From Clostridiaceae bacterium (GTDB lineage: Bacteria > Bacillota > Clostridia > Saccharofermentanales > Saccharofermentanaceae), in assembly GCA_012729635.1 (NCBI GenBank), contig JAAYCT010000009.1, positions 1 to 64,000 of the forward strand: a stretch of DNA of 64,000 nt, given 5' to 3'. How positions within the stretch are numbered: position 1 is the stretch's first letter; every line of letters starts with the position of its first letter. The notes under the pieces are model-generated. The model was not told the DNA's origin and ran no database searches. It saw only the letters and a program-made list of their open reading frames with translations. This document shows positions 27,546 to 35,766 of the stretch, piece after piece. The position numbers were made by a program, and so were the translations under genes.

Positions 27546-28699
27546 TATTTTCCGACTTCCCGGAAGGCTTTTTCGGACTGAAAGATTGTTTTCTCGGACA
27601 CACAAAAAGCAAGACGAAAATATCCGGGGCAACGAAAAGCGGAGCCCGGAACGACCAACAATCGATATTCCGCACATTTTCGACAAAATGCCATGTCATC
27701 TTCCGGAGAACGTACAAACAGATAAAAAGCTCCGTCCGGGCGATTCACGGAAAAACCGGCTTGCTTAACAATTTCGTAGAGCTGATTTCTTCTTGTTTCG
27801 TATCGGCTGATATCGGATTTGGCATGGATGGCGAACTCCACCACTTTCTGAAACATTGCAGGGGCATTCACACTTCCGAGAATTCGATTCGAAAGGACGA
27901 TGGCTCTGCTCAGCAGATCAAAATCCTCGTGATTCGGATTGACCGCCGCATAGCCGATTCTTTCGCCGGGAAGTGAAAGCGATTTGCTCCAAGAGTAACA
28001 AATAATCAGATTTCGGATCCAATCCATGGTTCTGGGTGCGTGTTTTCCGTCGTAAACCAGTTCGCGGTACGGCTCGTCGGATATCACGTGAATCAGATGA
28101 TCGACGGACAATATGAGGTCGTTCAGTTTTCTTAAAGTCTCTTCCGAATAGAGCACCCCGCTCGGATTATTCGGTGAATTGATTACGATCGCTTTCGTTT
28201 TGGGTCCGATCGCCGCCGAAATTCCTTGAAAATCCGGAAGGAAGGTGTCCGGTTCCGTCGGCACAATAACCGGAATGCCGCAATGATTTTCGATGTAATT
28301 CGTATACTCCATAAAGAAAGGCGAGAGAAGAATGACTTCGTCGCCCGGGTCCAGAACGGATTTCAACACTGCGTTCATTGCGCCCGCCGCACCGACGGTC
28401 ATACAAATCGCTTCGGGAGGGACAATGATTCCCGGAGTGGAAAGGGAGTCGGCCACGGCGGTTCGCGTTGAAAGATAGCCGCTGTTTGACATATAGCCGT
28501 GCATGCCCGGAGTCGGCGACAAGGCGAGCGAGCAAAGTGCGCGGGATACTTCTTCCGGAGGTTCCAGATCCGGATTCCCGATCGAAAAATCGAATACGCT
28601 ATCCTCACCGTAAAGCGATTTAAGACGATTGCCTTCTTCGAACATCTTTCGAATCAGAGAACCGGACACGAGTCTGTCGGCCATATTTTTGGATATCAT
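27488..28699 (-). CDS. PLP-dependent aminotransferase, class I/II
   Basis: 403 aa fold-type I aminotransferase, aspartate/aromatic type by overall look. NSPNNPSGVLY and DEPYRELVYDG match substrate/PLP regions, and the PLP lysine is in CYSWSKSLSLPGERIGY. C-terminal Arg region: AFRCPGYFRLAFC. The ATG at 28697-28699 has GGAGG about 8 bases upstream on the - strand. Its 3' end overlaps thiN by 58 bases tail to tail. Substrate cannot be assigned; the adjacent genes give no pathway hint. Confidence 0.9.
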   Translation of the reverse strand: MISKNMADRLVSGSLIRKMFEEGNRLKSLYGEDSVFDFSIGNPDLEPPEEVSRALCSLALSPTPGMHGYMSNSGYLSTRTAVADSLSTPGIIVPPEAICMTVGAAGAMNAVLKSVLDPGDEVILLSPFFMEYTNYIENHCGIPVIVPTEPDTFLPDFQGISAAIGPKTKAIVINSPNNPSGVLYSEETLRKLNDLILSVDHLIHVISDEPYRELVYDGKHAPRTMDWIRNLIICYSWSKSLSLPGERIGYAAVNPNHEDFDLLSRAIVLSNRILGSVNAPAMFQKVVEFAIHAKSDISRYETRRNQLYEIVKQAGFSVNRPDGAFYLFVRSPEDDMAFCRKCAEYRLLVVPGSAFRCPGYFRLAFCVSEKTIFQSEKAFREVGKYYGLCTESSDEIITKSSPD

Positions 28700-28769
28700 C
28701 GTTTTTTCCTCCGAAAATGGATTTGCAACCCATTATAGCATGGATCACTCTGTTTTTCGGACCGTTTGG

Positions 28770-28798
28770 TTGACAAGTCAAATCCGAACGTGTAATAT
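28770..28798 (+). promoter_or_regulatory. Strong promoter of infC-rpmI-rplT
   Basis: TTGACA (28770-28775), 17-base spacer, TAATAT (28793-28798). It lies about 145 bases before the infC start and so yields a long leader. Confidence 0.75.
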
Positions 28799-28804
28799 GT
28801 GTCC

Positions 28805-28942
28805 GTTACATCAAGAAGAAGCATCCGCTTCTCACCTCAAGCGCTTGCGAAGAGGTTTACGTGGAAAGAAGAACGGCGTAGTCGGTTTTCGCGGGGCGGA
28901 TGGTGATTCGTTCCGTTTTTATATTTAAGGGGGTGTGTTCTT
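28805..28942 (+). promoter_or_regulatory. Untranslated leader of infC-rpmI-rplT, candidate L20-type regulatory RNA
   Basis: The leader has a clear hairpin AGAAGC-ATCC-GCTTCT (about 28818-28833), then ACCTC paired with GAGGT around an AAGCGCTTGCGAA loop (about 28835-28856). A later GC-rich stretch ends in CCGTTTTTAT (about 28912-28922), which could serve as an attenuator. Bacillota infC operons are often controlled by an L20-binding leader at this position. The match here is by location and stems, not by a covariance search. Confidence 0.5.
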
Positions 28943-29464
28943 ATAGCAAGACAATCAGGCGGACAGATAACCAACGATGCCATTCGATATCGTCAGGTCA
29001 GACTGATCGAATCGGACGGGGAAATGGTCGGTGTCGTACCGATTGAGGAAGCCAAAAAAAGAGCGGAAGACCAGAACTTGGACCTGGTATTGATTGCAAA
29101 CAATCCGGAGAATCCCGTATGTAAAATAATGGATTACGGTAAGTTTCTTTTCGAGAAGTCCAAGAAAGAAAAGGAAGCCAAGAAAAATCAGAAGGTTACG
29201 GAGATCAAGGAAATCGGCATGAAGCTGACAACCGAAGATCACGACCTGAACGTCAAAGTGAAAAATGCGTGTCGATTCCTAAAAGACGGGGATCGTGTTA
29301 AGGTTCTGATCAAGTATCGCGGACGGGAGATGGCTTACCAATCACAAGGGTACGCCGTCATGGAGAAATTCGCACAGGCCTGCGGGGAACTCGGTCAGAT
29401 CGATAAAGCGCCCAAGGTGGAAGGCAGGAATATGGTTATGTACCTTGCCCCCAAGAAGGACTGA
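28943..29464 (+). CDS. infC: Translation initiation factor IF-3 (AUA start)
   Basis: IF-3, 173 aa, keeps subunits apart and checks start codons. The first residues after the start read ARQSGGQITNDAIRYRQVRLI, the normal N-terminus. No ATG, GTG or TTG precedes this in frame at a useful place. The codon at 28943 is ATA, 8-9 bases after a strong AAGGGGGT (28928-28934), so translation very likely starts at AUA. infC is known for AUU/AUC/AUA starts that let IF-3 repress itself. The first in-frame ATG (29024) would remove 27 conserved residues. Followed by rpmI and rplT. Confidence 0.93.
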   Translation: MARQSGGQITNDAIRYRQVRLIESDGEMVGVVPIEEAKKRAEDQNLDLVLIANNPENPVCKIMDYGKFLFEKSKKEKEAKKNQKVTEIKEIGMKLTTEDHDLNVKVKNACRFLKDGDRVKVLIKYRGREMAYQSQGYAVMEKFAQACGELGQIDKAPKVEGRNMVMYLAPKKD

Positions 29465-29483
29465 AATAAGGAGGAAGCAGCAG

Positions 29484-29681
29484 ATGCCAAAGCAAAAGAC
29501 ACACAGCTCATCAAAAAAAAGGTTCAAAGTGACGGGTACAGGGAAGATTCTCCGAAACCAAGCGTTTCGCCGCCATATCCTGAGTAAGAGACCGACCAAA
29601 AGAATGCGTCATCTTCGAGGTACCGTCGTGGTTTCTCCGGCCGATGCCAAAGTGATTCGGCCGATGATCCCTTACAAATAA
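29484..29681 (+). CDS. rpmI: 50S ribosomal protein L35
   Basis: 65 aa basic protein. MPKQKTHSSSKKRFKVTGTGK and SKRPTKRMRHLRG are diagnostic. ATG at 29484 with AAGGAGG (29468-29474). It is the middle gene of infC-rpmI-rplT. Confidence 0.97.
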   Translation: MPKQKTHSSSKKRFKVTGTGKILRNQAFRRHILSKRPTKRMRHLRGTVVVSPADAKVIRPMIPYK

Positions 29682-29749
29682 TCCCGTTCATTTTCCGATA
29701 GTATTCCGACCGGGTCGGTTAAAACATCAGACTTTAGGAGGTTATTCTC

Positions 29750-30103
29750 ATGTCAAGAGTGAAAAGAGGGATTCGTACCCGCGCGCGCCATACAAAAATT
29801 CTGAAACAAGCCAAGGGCTATTTCGGACATAAGAGCAAGTTATTTAAGGTTGCGAATCAACAGGTATTGAAATCCGGAAACTACGCATATCGTGACCGCA
29901 GAAACAAGAAGCGCGAGTTCAGAAAACTTTGGATTCAGCGCATCAATGCGGCCGCCCGCATCAACGGACTTTCTTACAGCCGTTTTATGAACGGTCTGAA
30001 GAAAGCAGACATCGCTTTGGACCGAAAGGTTCTTTCCGATATTGCGATAACCGATCCGAAAGGTTTTTCCGCCCTTTGCGAACAAGCAAAAGCAGTTAAA
30101 TAG
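29750..30103 (+). CDS. rplT: 50S ribosomal protein L20
   Basis: 117 aa, standard. Early-assembly 23S rRNA binding protein and, in many Bacillota, the repressor of its own operon through the leader. [29 protein letters not shown] and [18 protein letters not shown] are diagnostic. ATG at 29750 with TAGGAGG. Confidence 0.98.
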   Translation: MSRVKRGIRTRARHTKILKQAKGYFGHKSKLFKVANQQVLKSGNYAYRDRRNKKREFRKLWIQRINAAARINGLSYSRFMNGLKKADIALDRKVLSDIAITDPKGFSALCEQAKAVK

Positions 30104-30107
30104 TGCC

Positions 30108-30911
30108 GTGATCGAGACATATATCACAAGCCGGCACAACCCTCGCATTAAGTTTTTCCGTCTGTTACACGATCGGAAGACGGCGCGGAGAGAAGGCATC
30201 GTTCTGGTCGAAGGCGTGCGTCTGTGTAATGAAGCATTTCTTTCCGGGATGATACCGAGGATGCTGGTCTATGTTAAGGATCGTCAGACGCTTGCTTTGG
30301 AATGGAGCGGGCGTTTTGCATTTCCGGAAGACACGGAAATGCTTTGTGTATCCGAGGATATCATGGAGCATACGTTCATGACCGTGCACCCCCAGGGGAT
30401 TGCGGCGGTGATTGAAGCGCCCGATTTTTCTCGTACGCTTCCTTTTTCCGAGAATGCCCTATACATGGTATCAGACGGCATCTCCGACCCCGGAAACCTC
30501 GGGACCATAATAAGAACGGCGGATGCGTTTCATTTTTCCGCAGTCATTCTTTCGGACGATACTGTCGATCCTTTTAACGAAAAAGCGATTCGCGCCTCCA
30601 TGGGCTCTTGTTTTCATGTTCCGATCGTTTTGCTCGACTCAATCGGGGAGATTAACTTGAAAATAAAGGGAATGGGTGTACAATTGATTGCATCACGTTT
30701 GGACGGAGATCCGATAGAGGACGTGCAGTTATCTTTTCCGGCGGCTCTGGTCGTCGGAAACGAAGCCAGAGGGGTTAGTGATGAGCTTAACAAAATGTGT
30801 GATTTGACCGTTAAAATACCGATGCCCGGTGCGGCGGAGTCCTTAAATGCCGCGTCGGCATTTGCTATACTCGCTTATGTTCTTGACCAGAAAAGATCGG
30901 AATCCTTATAA
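30108..30911 (+). CDS. TrmH-family (SpoU) RNA 2'-O-methyltransferase
   Basis: 267 aa. An N-terminal L30e-like substrate-binding domain (ITSRHNPRIKFF, REGIVLVEGVRL) precedes the knotted SPOUT domain with its three motifs: SDGISDPGNLGTIIRTADAF, ALVVGNEARGVS and IPMPGAAESLNAASAFAI. Such genes often follow rplT in Bacillota and act on 23S rRNA. The exact nucleotide is not predictable. GTG at 30108, 4 bases after rplT, with a weak ribosome site, so coupling to rplT translation is likely. Confidence 0.92.
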   Translation: MIETYITSRHNPRIKFFRLLHDRKTARREGIVLVEGVRLCNEAFLSGMIPRMLVYVKDRQTLALEWSGRFAFPEDTEMLCVSEDIMEHTFMTVHPQGIAAVIEAPDFSRTLPFSENALYMVSDGISDPGNLGTIIRTADAFHFSAVILSDDTVDPFNEKAIRASMGSCFHVPIVLLDSIGEINLKIKGMGVQLIASRLDGDPIEDVQLSFPAALVVGNEARGVSDELNKMCDLTVKIPMPGAAESLNAASAFAILAYVLDQKRSESL

Positions 30912-30932
30912 ATCGAATCCGGGAGGGGTATT

Positions 30933-31562
30933 GTGCAGATTATTGTTTTGGGTGCATCCAGAGCCGGGTTGGCACTAGTCAAGCGTTTGATTGCCAAGGA
31001 GCACGATGTCGTTCTCGTCGACCCAGAGGCTTCCTCGGTGGTTGAAGCCATGAAAATCGATGTCGTTTACGTAGATGGCGTTATCATTGACCTGGATATT
31101 CTTCGCGAGGCCGGAATCGAAATGGCAGACGCGATTTGTGCCGTGAGCGAAAATGAAAACCAGAATCTGATGGCATCGCAAATCGCACGCGAGTTGTTCT
31201 CGGTGAAGCATGTTATTACTCGTGTGTTTGACACGGACGACTATCGTCTGTTCAATGAGGGCGGCTTTGTTACCATCTCCTCTCCTGAATTAACGGTGGA
31301 TGCGTTTATTCGGGAATTGGGCGATGATACGGTCGAGAAACGGGTAGGCTTTTGTGAGCAAAATGTATTGGGCCATCAGATCAGCTTCAGCCTGATTCAG
31401 CCGGATGACGATCTGATCGGAAGCAAAATCAGAGATATCGAGGATACGGACGGCAGACATGTTTTCGGTGTAATTCGTCATGAGCACCTTCAACTGGCCG
31501 TTCCCGGCATGAAAATCGAAAAGGGGGACAAACTCATTTTGGCGACACAAAAGCAAAAATGA
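30933..31562 (+). CDS. TrkA/KtrA-type potassium channel regulatory subunit (first copy)
   Basis: 209 aa cytosolic RCK protein: RCK_N Rossmann domain (VLGASRAGLALVKRLIAKEH, with Asp ending strand 2) and RCK_C domain in the last 75 residues. These gate TrkH/KtrB channels in response to nucleotides. GTG at 30933 with GGGAGGGG. It forms an operon with a second RCK gene 10 bases on and the channel gene. The two RCK proteins differ clearly in sequence. Confidence 0.88.
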   Translation: MQIIVLGASRAGLALVKRLIAKEHDVVLVDPEASSVVEAMKIDVVYVDGVIIDLDILREAGIEMADAICAVSENENQNLMASQIARELFSVKHVITRVFDTDDYRLFNEGGFVTISSPELTVDAFIRELGDDTVEKRVGFCEQNVLGHQISFSLIQPDDDLIGSKIRDIEDTDGRHVFGVIRHEHLQLAVPGMKIEKGDKLILATQKQK

Positions 31563-31572
31563 GGAGTAGATT

Positions 31573-32229
31573 ATGAAAATCGTTATTGTCGGCGGAGGGA
31601 AGGTCGCATTCTACCTGATCAAGGAATTTGTTCAGGAGCATGAAGTTGTGATTATCGAGCAAAACGAGAAGGCTGCAAACCGAATCGCCAATCAACTTTC
31701 CGCTGAGGTGGTTTACGGAGACGGTTCTGTGTATTCCGTGCTGGCTCCCGCATGTGTGAACGCCAAAATCATCGTTGCCCTTACCGGTCGGGACGAGACC
31801 AATCTGATCGCCTGTCAGATCGCCAAGCGTCATTGCGGCGTCCCTGTTTCCATTGCCCGGGTGAACAACCCGAGAAATCTTGAGGTAATGAAGCGGTTCG
31901 GTGTGGATAAATCATATTCCGGTACAAAAATTCTTGCCGAAATGATCGAGCAGGAAATCGATTATGAGGGACTCCGAATCGTTCATCGGATTCAGGAATC
32001 CGAATATGTTTTGGTCGAGTTTCATTTGTCGCCCAAGTCGAAGGCTTGTGATCGGTCATTGGCCGAATACACATTCCCTTCCGGAGCAAAGGTGGTTGTT
32101 ATCACTGCAACGGACGGGCAAATGATAACCCCGCGGGGCGATACGGTGATGAAGGCTGACGAGTTGATGGTTCTGGTTTGTTCCAAAAAGAACATCGAAC
32201 AGATCTGGAAAGAGATGGTCCGTCGATAG
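31573..32229 (+). CDS. TrkA/KtrA-type potassium channel regulatory subunit (second copy)
   Basis: 218 aa. RCK_N begins KIVIVGGGKVAFYLIKEFVQEHEVVIIE; the third glycine of the usual GxGxxG is Ala. ALTGRDETNLIACQIAKRH is typical TrkA. RCK_C from about residue 140. ATG at 31573 with GAGGAG upstream. Its stop is directly followed by the TrkH start. Confidence 0.9.
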   Translation: MKIVIVGGGKVAFYLIKEFVQEHEVVIIEQNEKAANRIANQLSAEVVYGDGSVYSVLAPACVNAKIIVALTGRDETNLIACQIAKRHCGVPVSIARVNNPRNLEVMKRFGVDKSYSGTKILAEMIEQEIDYEGLRIVHRIQESEYVLVEFHLSPKSKACDRSLAEYTFPSGAKVVVITATDGQMITPRGDTVMKADELMVLVCSKKNIEQIWKEMVRR

Positions 32230-33636
32230 ATGCTGATTCGTAAGCGAAAGACACAGGAATTCACGAAATGGCTTCTCGCCAAACCGGCACGAATGATCAT
32301 GTCGAGCTTTTTGTTCGTCGATATAGTCGGCTTCATTCTTCTGATGCTTCCGTTTTCATCCGCGAACGGAAAAAGTGTCGGAGTGGCGACTGCAATATTT
32401 ACCACGGTTTCCTCAACTTGTGTTACGGGCCTGGTTGTATCCGACACCGCCTCTACGTTTTCGACATTCGGGCGAGCGGTTATCATTTCTCTGATTCAAA
32501 TCGGAGGTCTCGGACTGGTCACGATTACAACGTTTTTCATCAGCCTGGTTCGAAGAAAAGTAGGTCTGAGAACCCGTGTTCTGGCTCAGGAGAGCTCCGG
32601 CAGCTTTACGTTTACCGAATTGCCCGCATTGCTTCGATCGATTATTTTGCTTACCTTTCTTTTCGAATTTTTTGGTTTTATTATGTTTGCGACACAGTTT
32701 GTTCCGCTGTTCGGAATGAGGGACGGTCTTGCCAAGGCGGGGTTTCATGCCGTTTCCTCTTTTTGTAACGCCGGGTTTGACCTGATGGGAGATACTGTCT
32801 CGGGACCGTACTCCAGTATGACCGCTTTTTCCGGAAATATTGTCGTCATGTTTACGACTATGTTTTTGATTGTATCGGGCGGTCTCGGATTTATTGTTTG
32901 GAGAGATTTGTTCTCATCCGTTAAAACGAAAAAAATTAACGTCCACAGCAGGATAACCTTATTTGCTACGGCGATATTAATCATTGTCGGGGCGCTTTAT
33001 ATTTTGGTGGCGGAATGGAGAAATGTCGCAGACCAGTCGATGGGGACGTTGCCGGAATGGCAGCGGCCGATTGCCGCTGTTTTTCAATCGATCACAATGA
33101 GAACCGCAGGATTTAACACGTTAAACATGGCCACGCTATTGGACGGTACAAAGCTACTGTGCGTCGTGCTGATGTTTATCGGTGCAGGATCGGGTTCGAC
33201 CGGAGGCGGTATCAAGGTCTCCACATTCTCGCTTCTTGTGTATTCGGTTTATTCGGAAATCAGAGGAAGAACGGATATCGTCATTCGAAAGCATCAGATT
33301 GCGCGTGTCGCGGTTCAAAGGGCCATCGCCATTTTTGTGCTCGGCCTGACTTTAATCTTGTTTTTATCTTTCATCCTTACGTTTACGGAAGCGGCCGCGC
33401 TGGCGGAGGGACGGTTTGAGTATCTTGATTTGCTGTTTGAGTCGGTTTCCGCCTTCGGAACGGTCGGCGTTTCTTCTGCCAATACATCCGGGCTGACCAC
33501 GTTCAGTCAGATGTGTCTGATTCCGATCATGTTTATCGGTCGGGTGGGCCCGGTTACCTTTGCCGTCAGCTTAGCATTGCGCGAACCGAAGGATTATTCG
33601 AGTATTTTCCCGGAAGGGAAAATACATATCGGATAA
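32230..33636 (+). CDS. TrkH/KtrB potassium transporter channel subunit
   Basis: 468 aa integral membrane protein with four pore repeats. Selectivity-filter segments are visible in STCVTGLVV, SSFCNAGFDL, MRTAGFNTLN and AFGTVGVSS. GAGSGSTGGGIKVSTF follows the third repeat. It takes up potassium with the two RCK subunits encoded just upstream. ATG at 32230 abuts the previous stop with no spacing, so it is probably translationally coupled. Confidence 0.93.
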   Translation: MLIRKRKTQEFTKWLLAKPARMIMSSFLFVDIVGFILLMLPFSSANGKSVGVATAIFTTVSSTCVTGLVVSDTASTFSTFGRAVIISLIQIGGLGLVTITTFFISLVRRKVGLRTRVLAQESSGSFTFTELPALLRSIILLTFLFEFFGFIMFATQFVPLFGMRDGLAKAGFHAVSSFCNAGFDLMGDTVSGPYSSMTAFSGNIVVMFTTMFLIVSGGLGFIVWRDLFSSVKTKKINVHSRITLFATAILIIVGALYILVAEWRNVADQSMGTLPEWQRPIAAVFQSITMRTAGFNTLNMATLLDGTKLLCVVLMFIGAGSGSTGGGIKVSTFSLLVYSVYSEIRGRTDIVIRKHQIARVAVQRAIAIFVLGLTLILFLSFILTFTEAAALAEGRFEYLDLLFESVSAFGTVGVSSANTSGLTTFSQMCLIPIMFIGRVGPVTFAVSLALREPKDYSSIFPEGKIHIG

Positions 33637-33723
33637 CCGGATTTCTTCTCCGACCCGATTTCATAATGGTTGCATTTGGCGCTTCAAGCGTGTTTTTCGG
33701 TTCTCATTCGGCCGGGTGTTTCC

Positions 33724-33753
33724 TTGACAATCCATCCCTGCGTAACGGATAAT
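33724..33753 (+). promoter_or_regulatory. Promoter of aconitase-citrate synthase operon
   Basis: TTGACA (33724-33729), an 18-base spacer and GATAAT (33748-33753) lie 34 bases before the acn start, leaving a very short leader. Confidence 0.65.
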
Positions 33754-33786
33754 TAGTTTTCGAGAAACGATTCGGAGGACGATAAC

Positions 33787-35766
33787 ATGGGTTACACGCT
33801 ATCACAAAAAATCATCAGAGAGCACTTGGTTTCCGGTGAAATGACACCGGGAAGCGAGATATCCGTTCGGATTGATCAGACCCTGACTCAGGACTCGACC
33901 GGAACCATGGCGTATCTGCAATTCGAGGCAATCGGTGTTCCGCGCGTTAAAACAAAACTTTCCGTTGCATATATAGACCATAACATGCTTCAGTCCGGAT
34001 TCGAAAATGCGGACGATCATAAATATATCCAAACAGTGGCGGCGAAGTACGGCATTCGGTTTTCAAGGCCCGGAAACGGGGTTTGTCATCAGGTTCATAT
34101 TGAGCGATTCGGCATTCCCGGTCAAACGCTTCTCGGCTCCGACAGCCATACCCCGACATGCGGCGGACTCGGCATGCTTGCAATCGGAGCGGGCGGACTG
34201 GACGTCGCTGTCGCAATGGGCGGCGGCCCATATTATATAAACATGCCGAAAATGTGTAAGGTGGAATTGACCGGTCGACTGGCTCCGTGGTCGACCGCAA
34301 AAGATGTCATCCTTGAGCTTCTGCGAAGAATGAGCGTAAAGGGCGGAGTCGGTAAAATCATAGAGTATTCGGGGGAGGGTCTTCGGTATCTGTCGGTTCC
34401 TGAACGGGCGACCATCACAAACATGGGCGCGGAACTTGGGGCCACAACATCGATATTCCCGTCGGATGAGGTTACGTTACGATTCCTGGAAGCACAGGGG
34501 AGATCTGAATCGTTTGTGTCGATCTCTGCCGATTCGGATGCGCATTATGATGAGGTCATATCCATTGATTTGTCGAGCCTTGAGCCGATGGTCGCAAAGC
34601 CGCACATGCCGGATAATGTCGTGCCGGTCGCGGAGATTTCCGGTCTGAAAGTAGATCAGGTCTGTATCGGCTCGTGCACAAATTCGTCGCTTACCGACAT
34701 GCTCAAGGTTGCGGCGATTCTTCAGGGGAAAACCGTTCACGACGATGTATCGCTCGTAATCTCTCCCGGTTCAAAGCAGGTATTTAATATGATTGCTCAG
34801 ACCGGAGCGCTCTCGGATATGATTGCTTCCGGAGCACGAATTTTGGAGTGTTCCTGCGGACCCTGCATCGGAATGGGACAATCCCCGAAGACCGACGCGA
34901 TATCGCTTCGCACGAACAACAGGAATTTTTACTCGAGATCCGGCACCGCCTCGGCACAGGTCTATTTGGTCAGTCCGGAGGTTGCCGTTATCGCCGCAAT
35001 CCGCGGCGAGGTTACGGATCCTCGCGATTACGGCACGCCGCCGGAAATTGAGATTCCGAATCGTTTTTTAATCAACGACAATCTCGTCGTAATTCCTCCG
35101 GAGGATTCCTCCTTAGTTCGAGTTGTTCGCGGCCCGAATATCAAACCGTTTCCGCTGAACACCGAGATGCCGGATCAAATGGAAGGAAAGGTGCTCACCA
35201 AGCTGGAAGATAATATAACGACGGATCATATCATGCCGTCGAATGCAAAGCTGTTACCGTATCGGTCCAACATTCCGTATCTTGCCGATTATTGTCTGAC
35301 CCCTTCCGACCCTGATTTTCCGGAAAAAGCAAAGAAACACGACGGCGGATTCATCGTCGGCGGGGCAAATTACGGACAGGGATCCAGCAGAGAGCACGCA
35401 GCCTTGGCGCCCCTTCAACTCGGAGTCAAAGCGGTTTTAGCCGTTTCCTTTGCCCGCATACACATGGCGAACCTGATCAACAACGGGATACTTCCGATTA
35501 CCTTCGCAAACGCGTCGGATTATGATAAAATATCCGTACTTGACAATCTTGTAATCGAAGATGCTCGGAAACAGATTCTGTCTTCGGTGAACGGATTGAC
35601 CATAACGATTAGAAACGTGACGCAAGAATGTTTGCTTGAGGCACGGTGCGAGATTTCCGAAAGACAGGCTCGTATTCTTTTATCCGGCGGCCTTTTAAAC
35701 CATACCCGTCAGATTGCCCGAGACGAATCTGATGTCTCTGACACAAATGGACAGGAGGATACTTGA
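33787..35766 (+). CDS. acn: Aconitate hydratase
   Basis: Iron-sulfur enzyme converting citrate to isocitrate; 659 aa, the shorter single-chain form common in anaerobes rather than the about 900 aa AcnA. The Fe-S cysteines are in GSCTNSS and CSCGPCIGMG. The swivel domain has TTDHIMPSNA and GANYGQGSSREHAA. Early substrate motif: LGSDSHTPTCGGLG. ATG at 33787 follows GGAGGACG. Citrate synthase overlaps its stop by one base, so the two enzymes form the entry to 2-oxoglutarate for glutamate synthesis. Isocitrate dehydrogenase is not in the window. Confidence 0.95.
   Translation: MGYTLSQKIIREHLVSGEMTPGSEISVRIDQTLTQDSTGTMAYLQFEAIGVPRVKTKLSVAYIDHNMLQSGFENADDHKYIQTVAAKYGIRFSRPGNGVCHQVHIERFGIPGQTLLGSDSHTPTCGGLGMLAIGAGGLDVAVAMGGGPYYINMPKMCKVELTGRLAPWSTAKDVILELLRRMSVKGGVGKIIEYSGEGLRYLSVPERATITNMGAELGATTSIFPSDEVTLRFLEAQGRSESFVSISADSDAHYDEVISIDLSSLEPMVAKPHMPDNVVPVAEISGLKVDQVCIGSCTNSSLTDMLKVAAILQGKTVHDDVSLVISPGSKQVFNMIAQTGALSDMIASGARILECSCGPCIGMGQSPKTDAISLRTNNRNFYSRSGTASAQVYLVSPEVAVIAAIRGEVTDPRDYGTPPEIEIPNRFLINDNLVVIPPEDSSLVRVVRGPNIKPFPLNTEMPDQMEGKVLTKLEDNITTDHIMPSNAKLLPYRSNIPYLADYCLTPSDPDFPEKAKKHDGGFIVGGANYGQGSSREHAALAPLQLGVKAVLAVSFARIHMANLINNGILPITFANASDYDKISVLDNLVIEDARKQILSSVNGLTITIRNVTQECLLEARCEISERQARILLSGGLLNHTRQIARDESDVSDTNGQEDT

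Noticed and set aside
29024-29464. infC starting at ATG 29024
   Set aside because: It would delete the conserved first 27 residues, while an AUA codon with an excellent ribosome site restores them.
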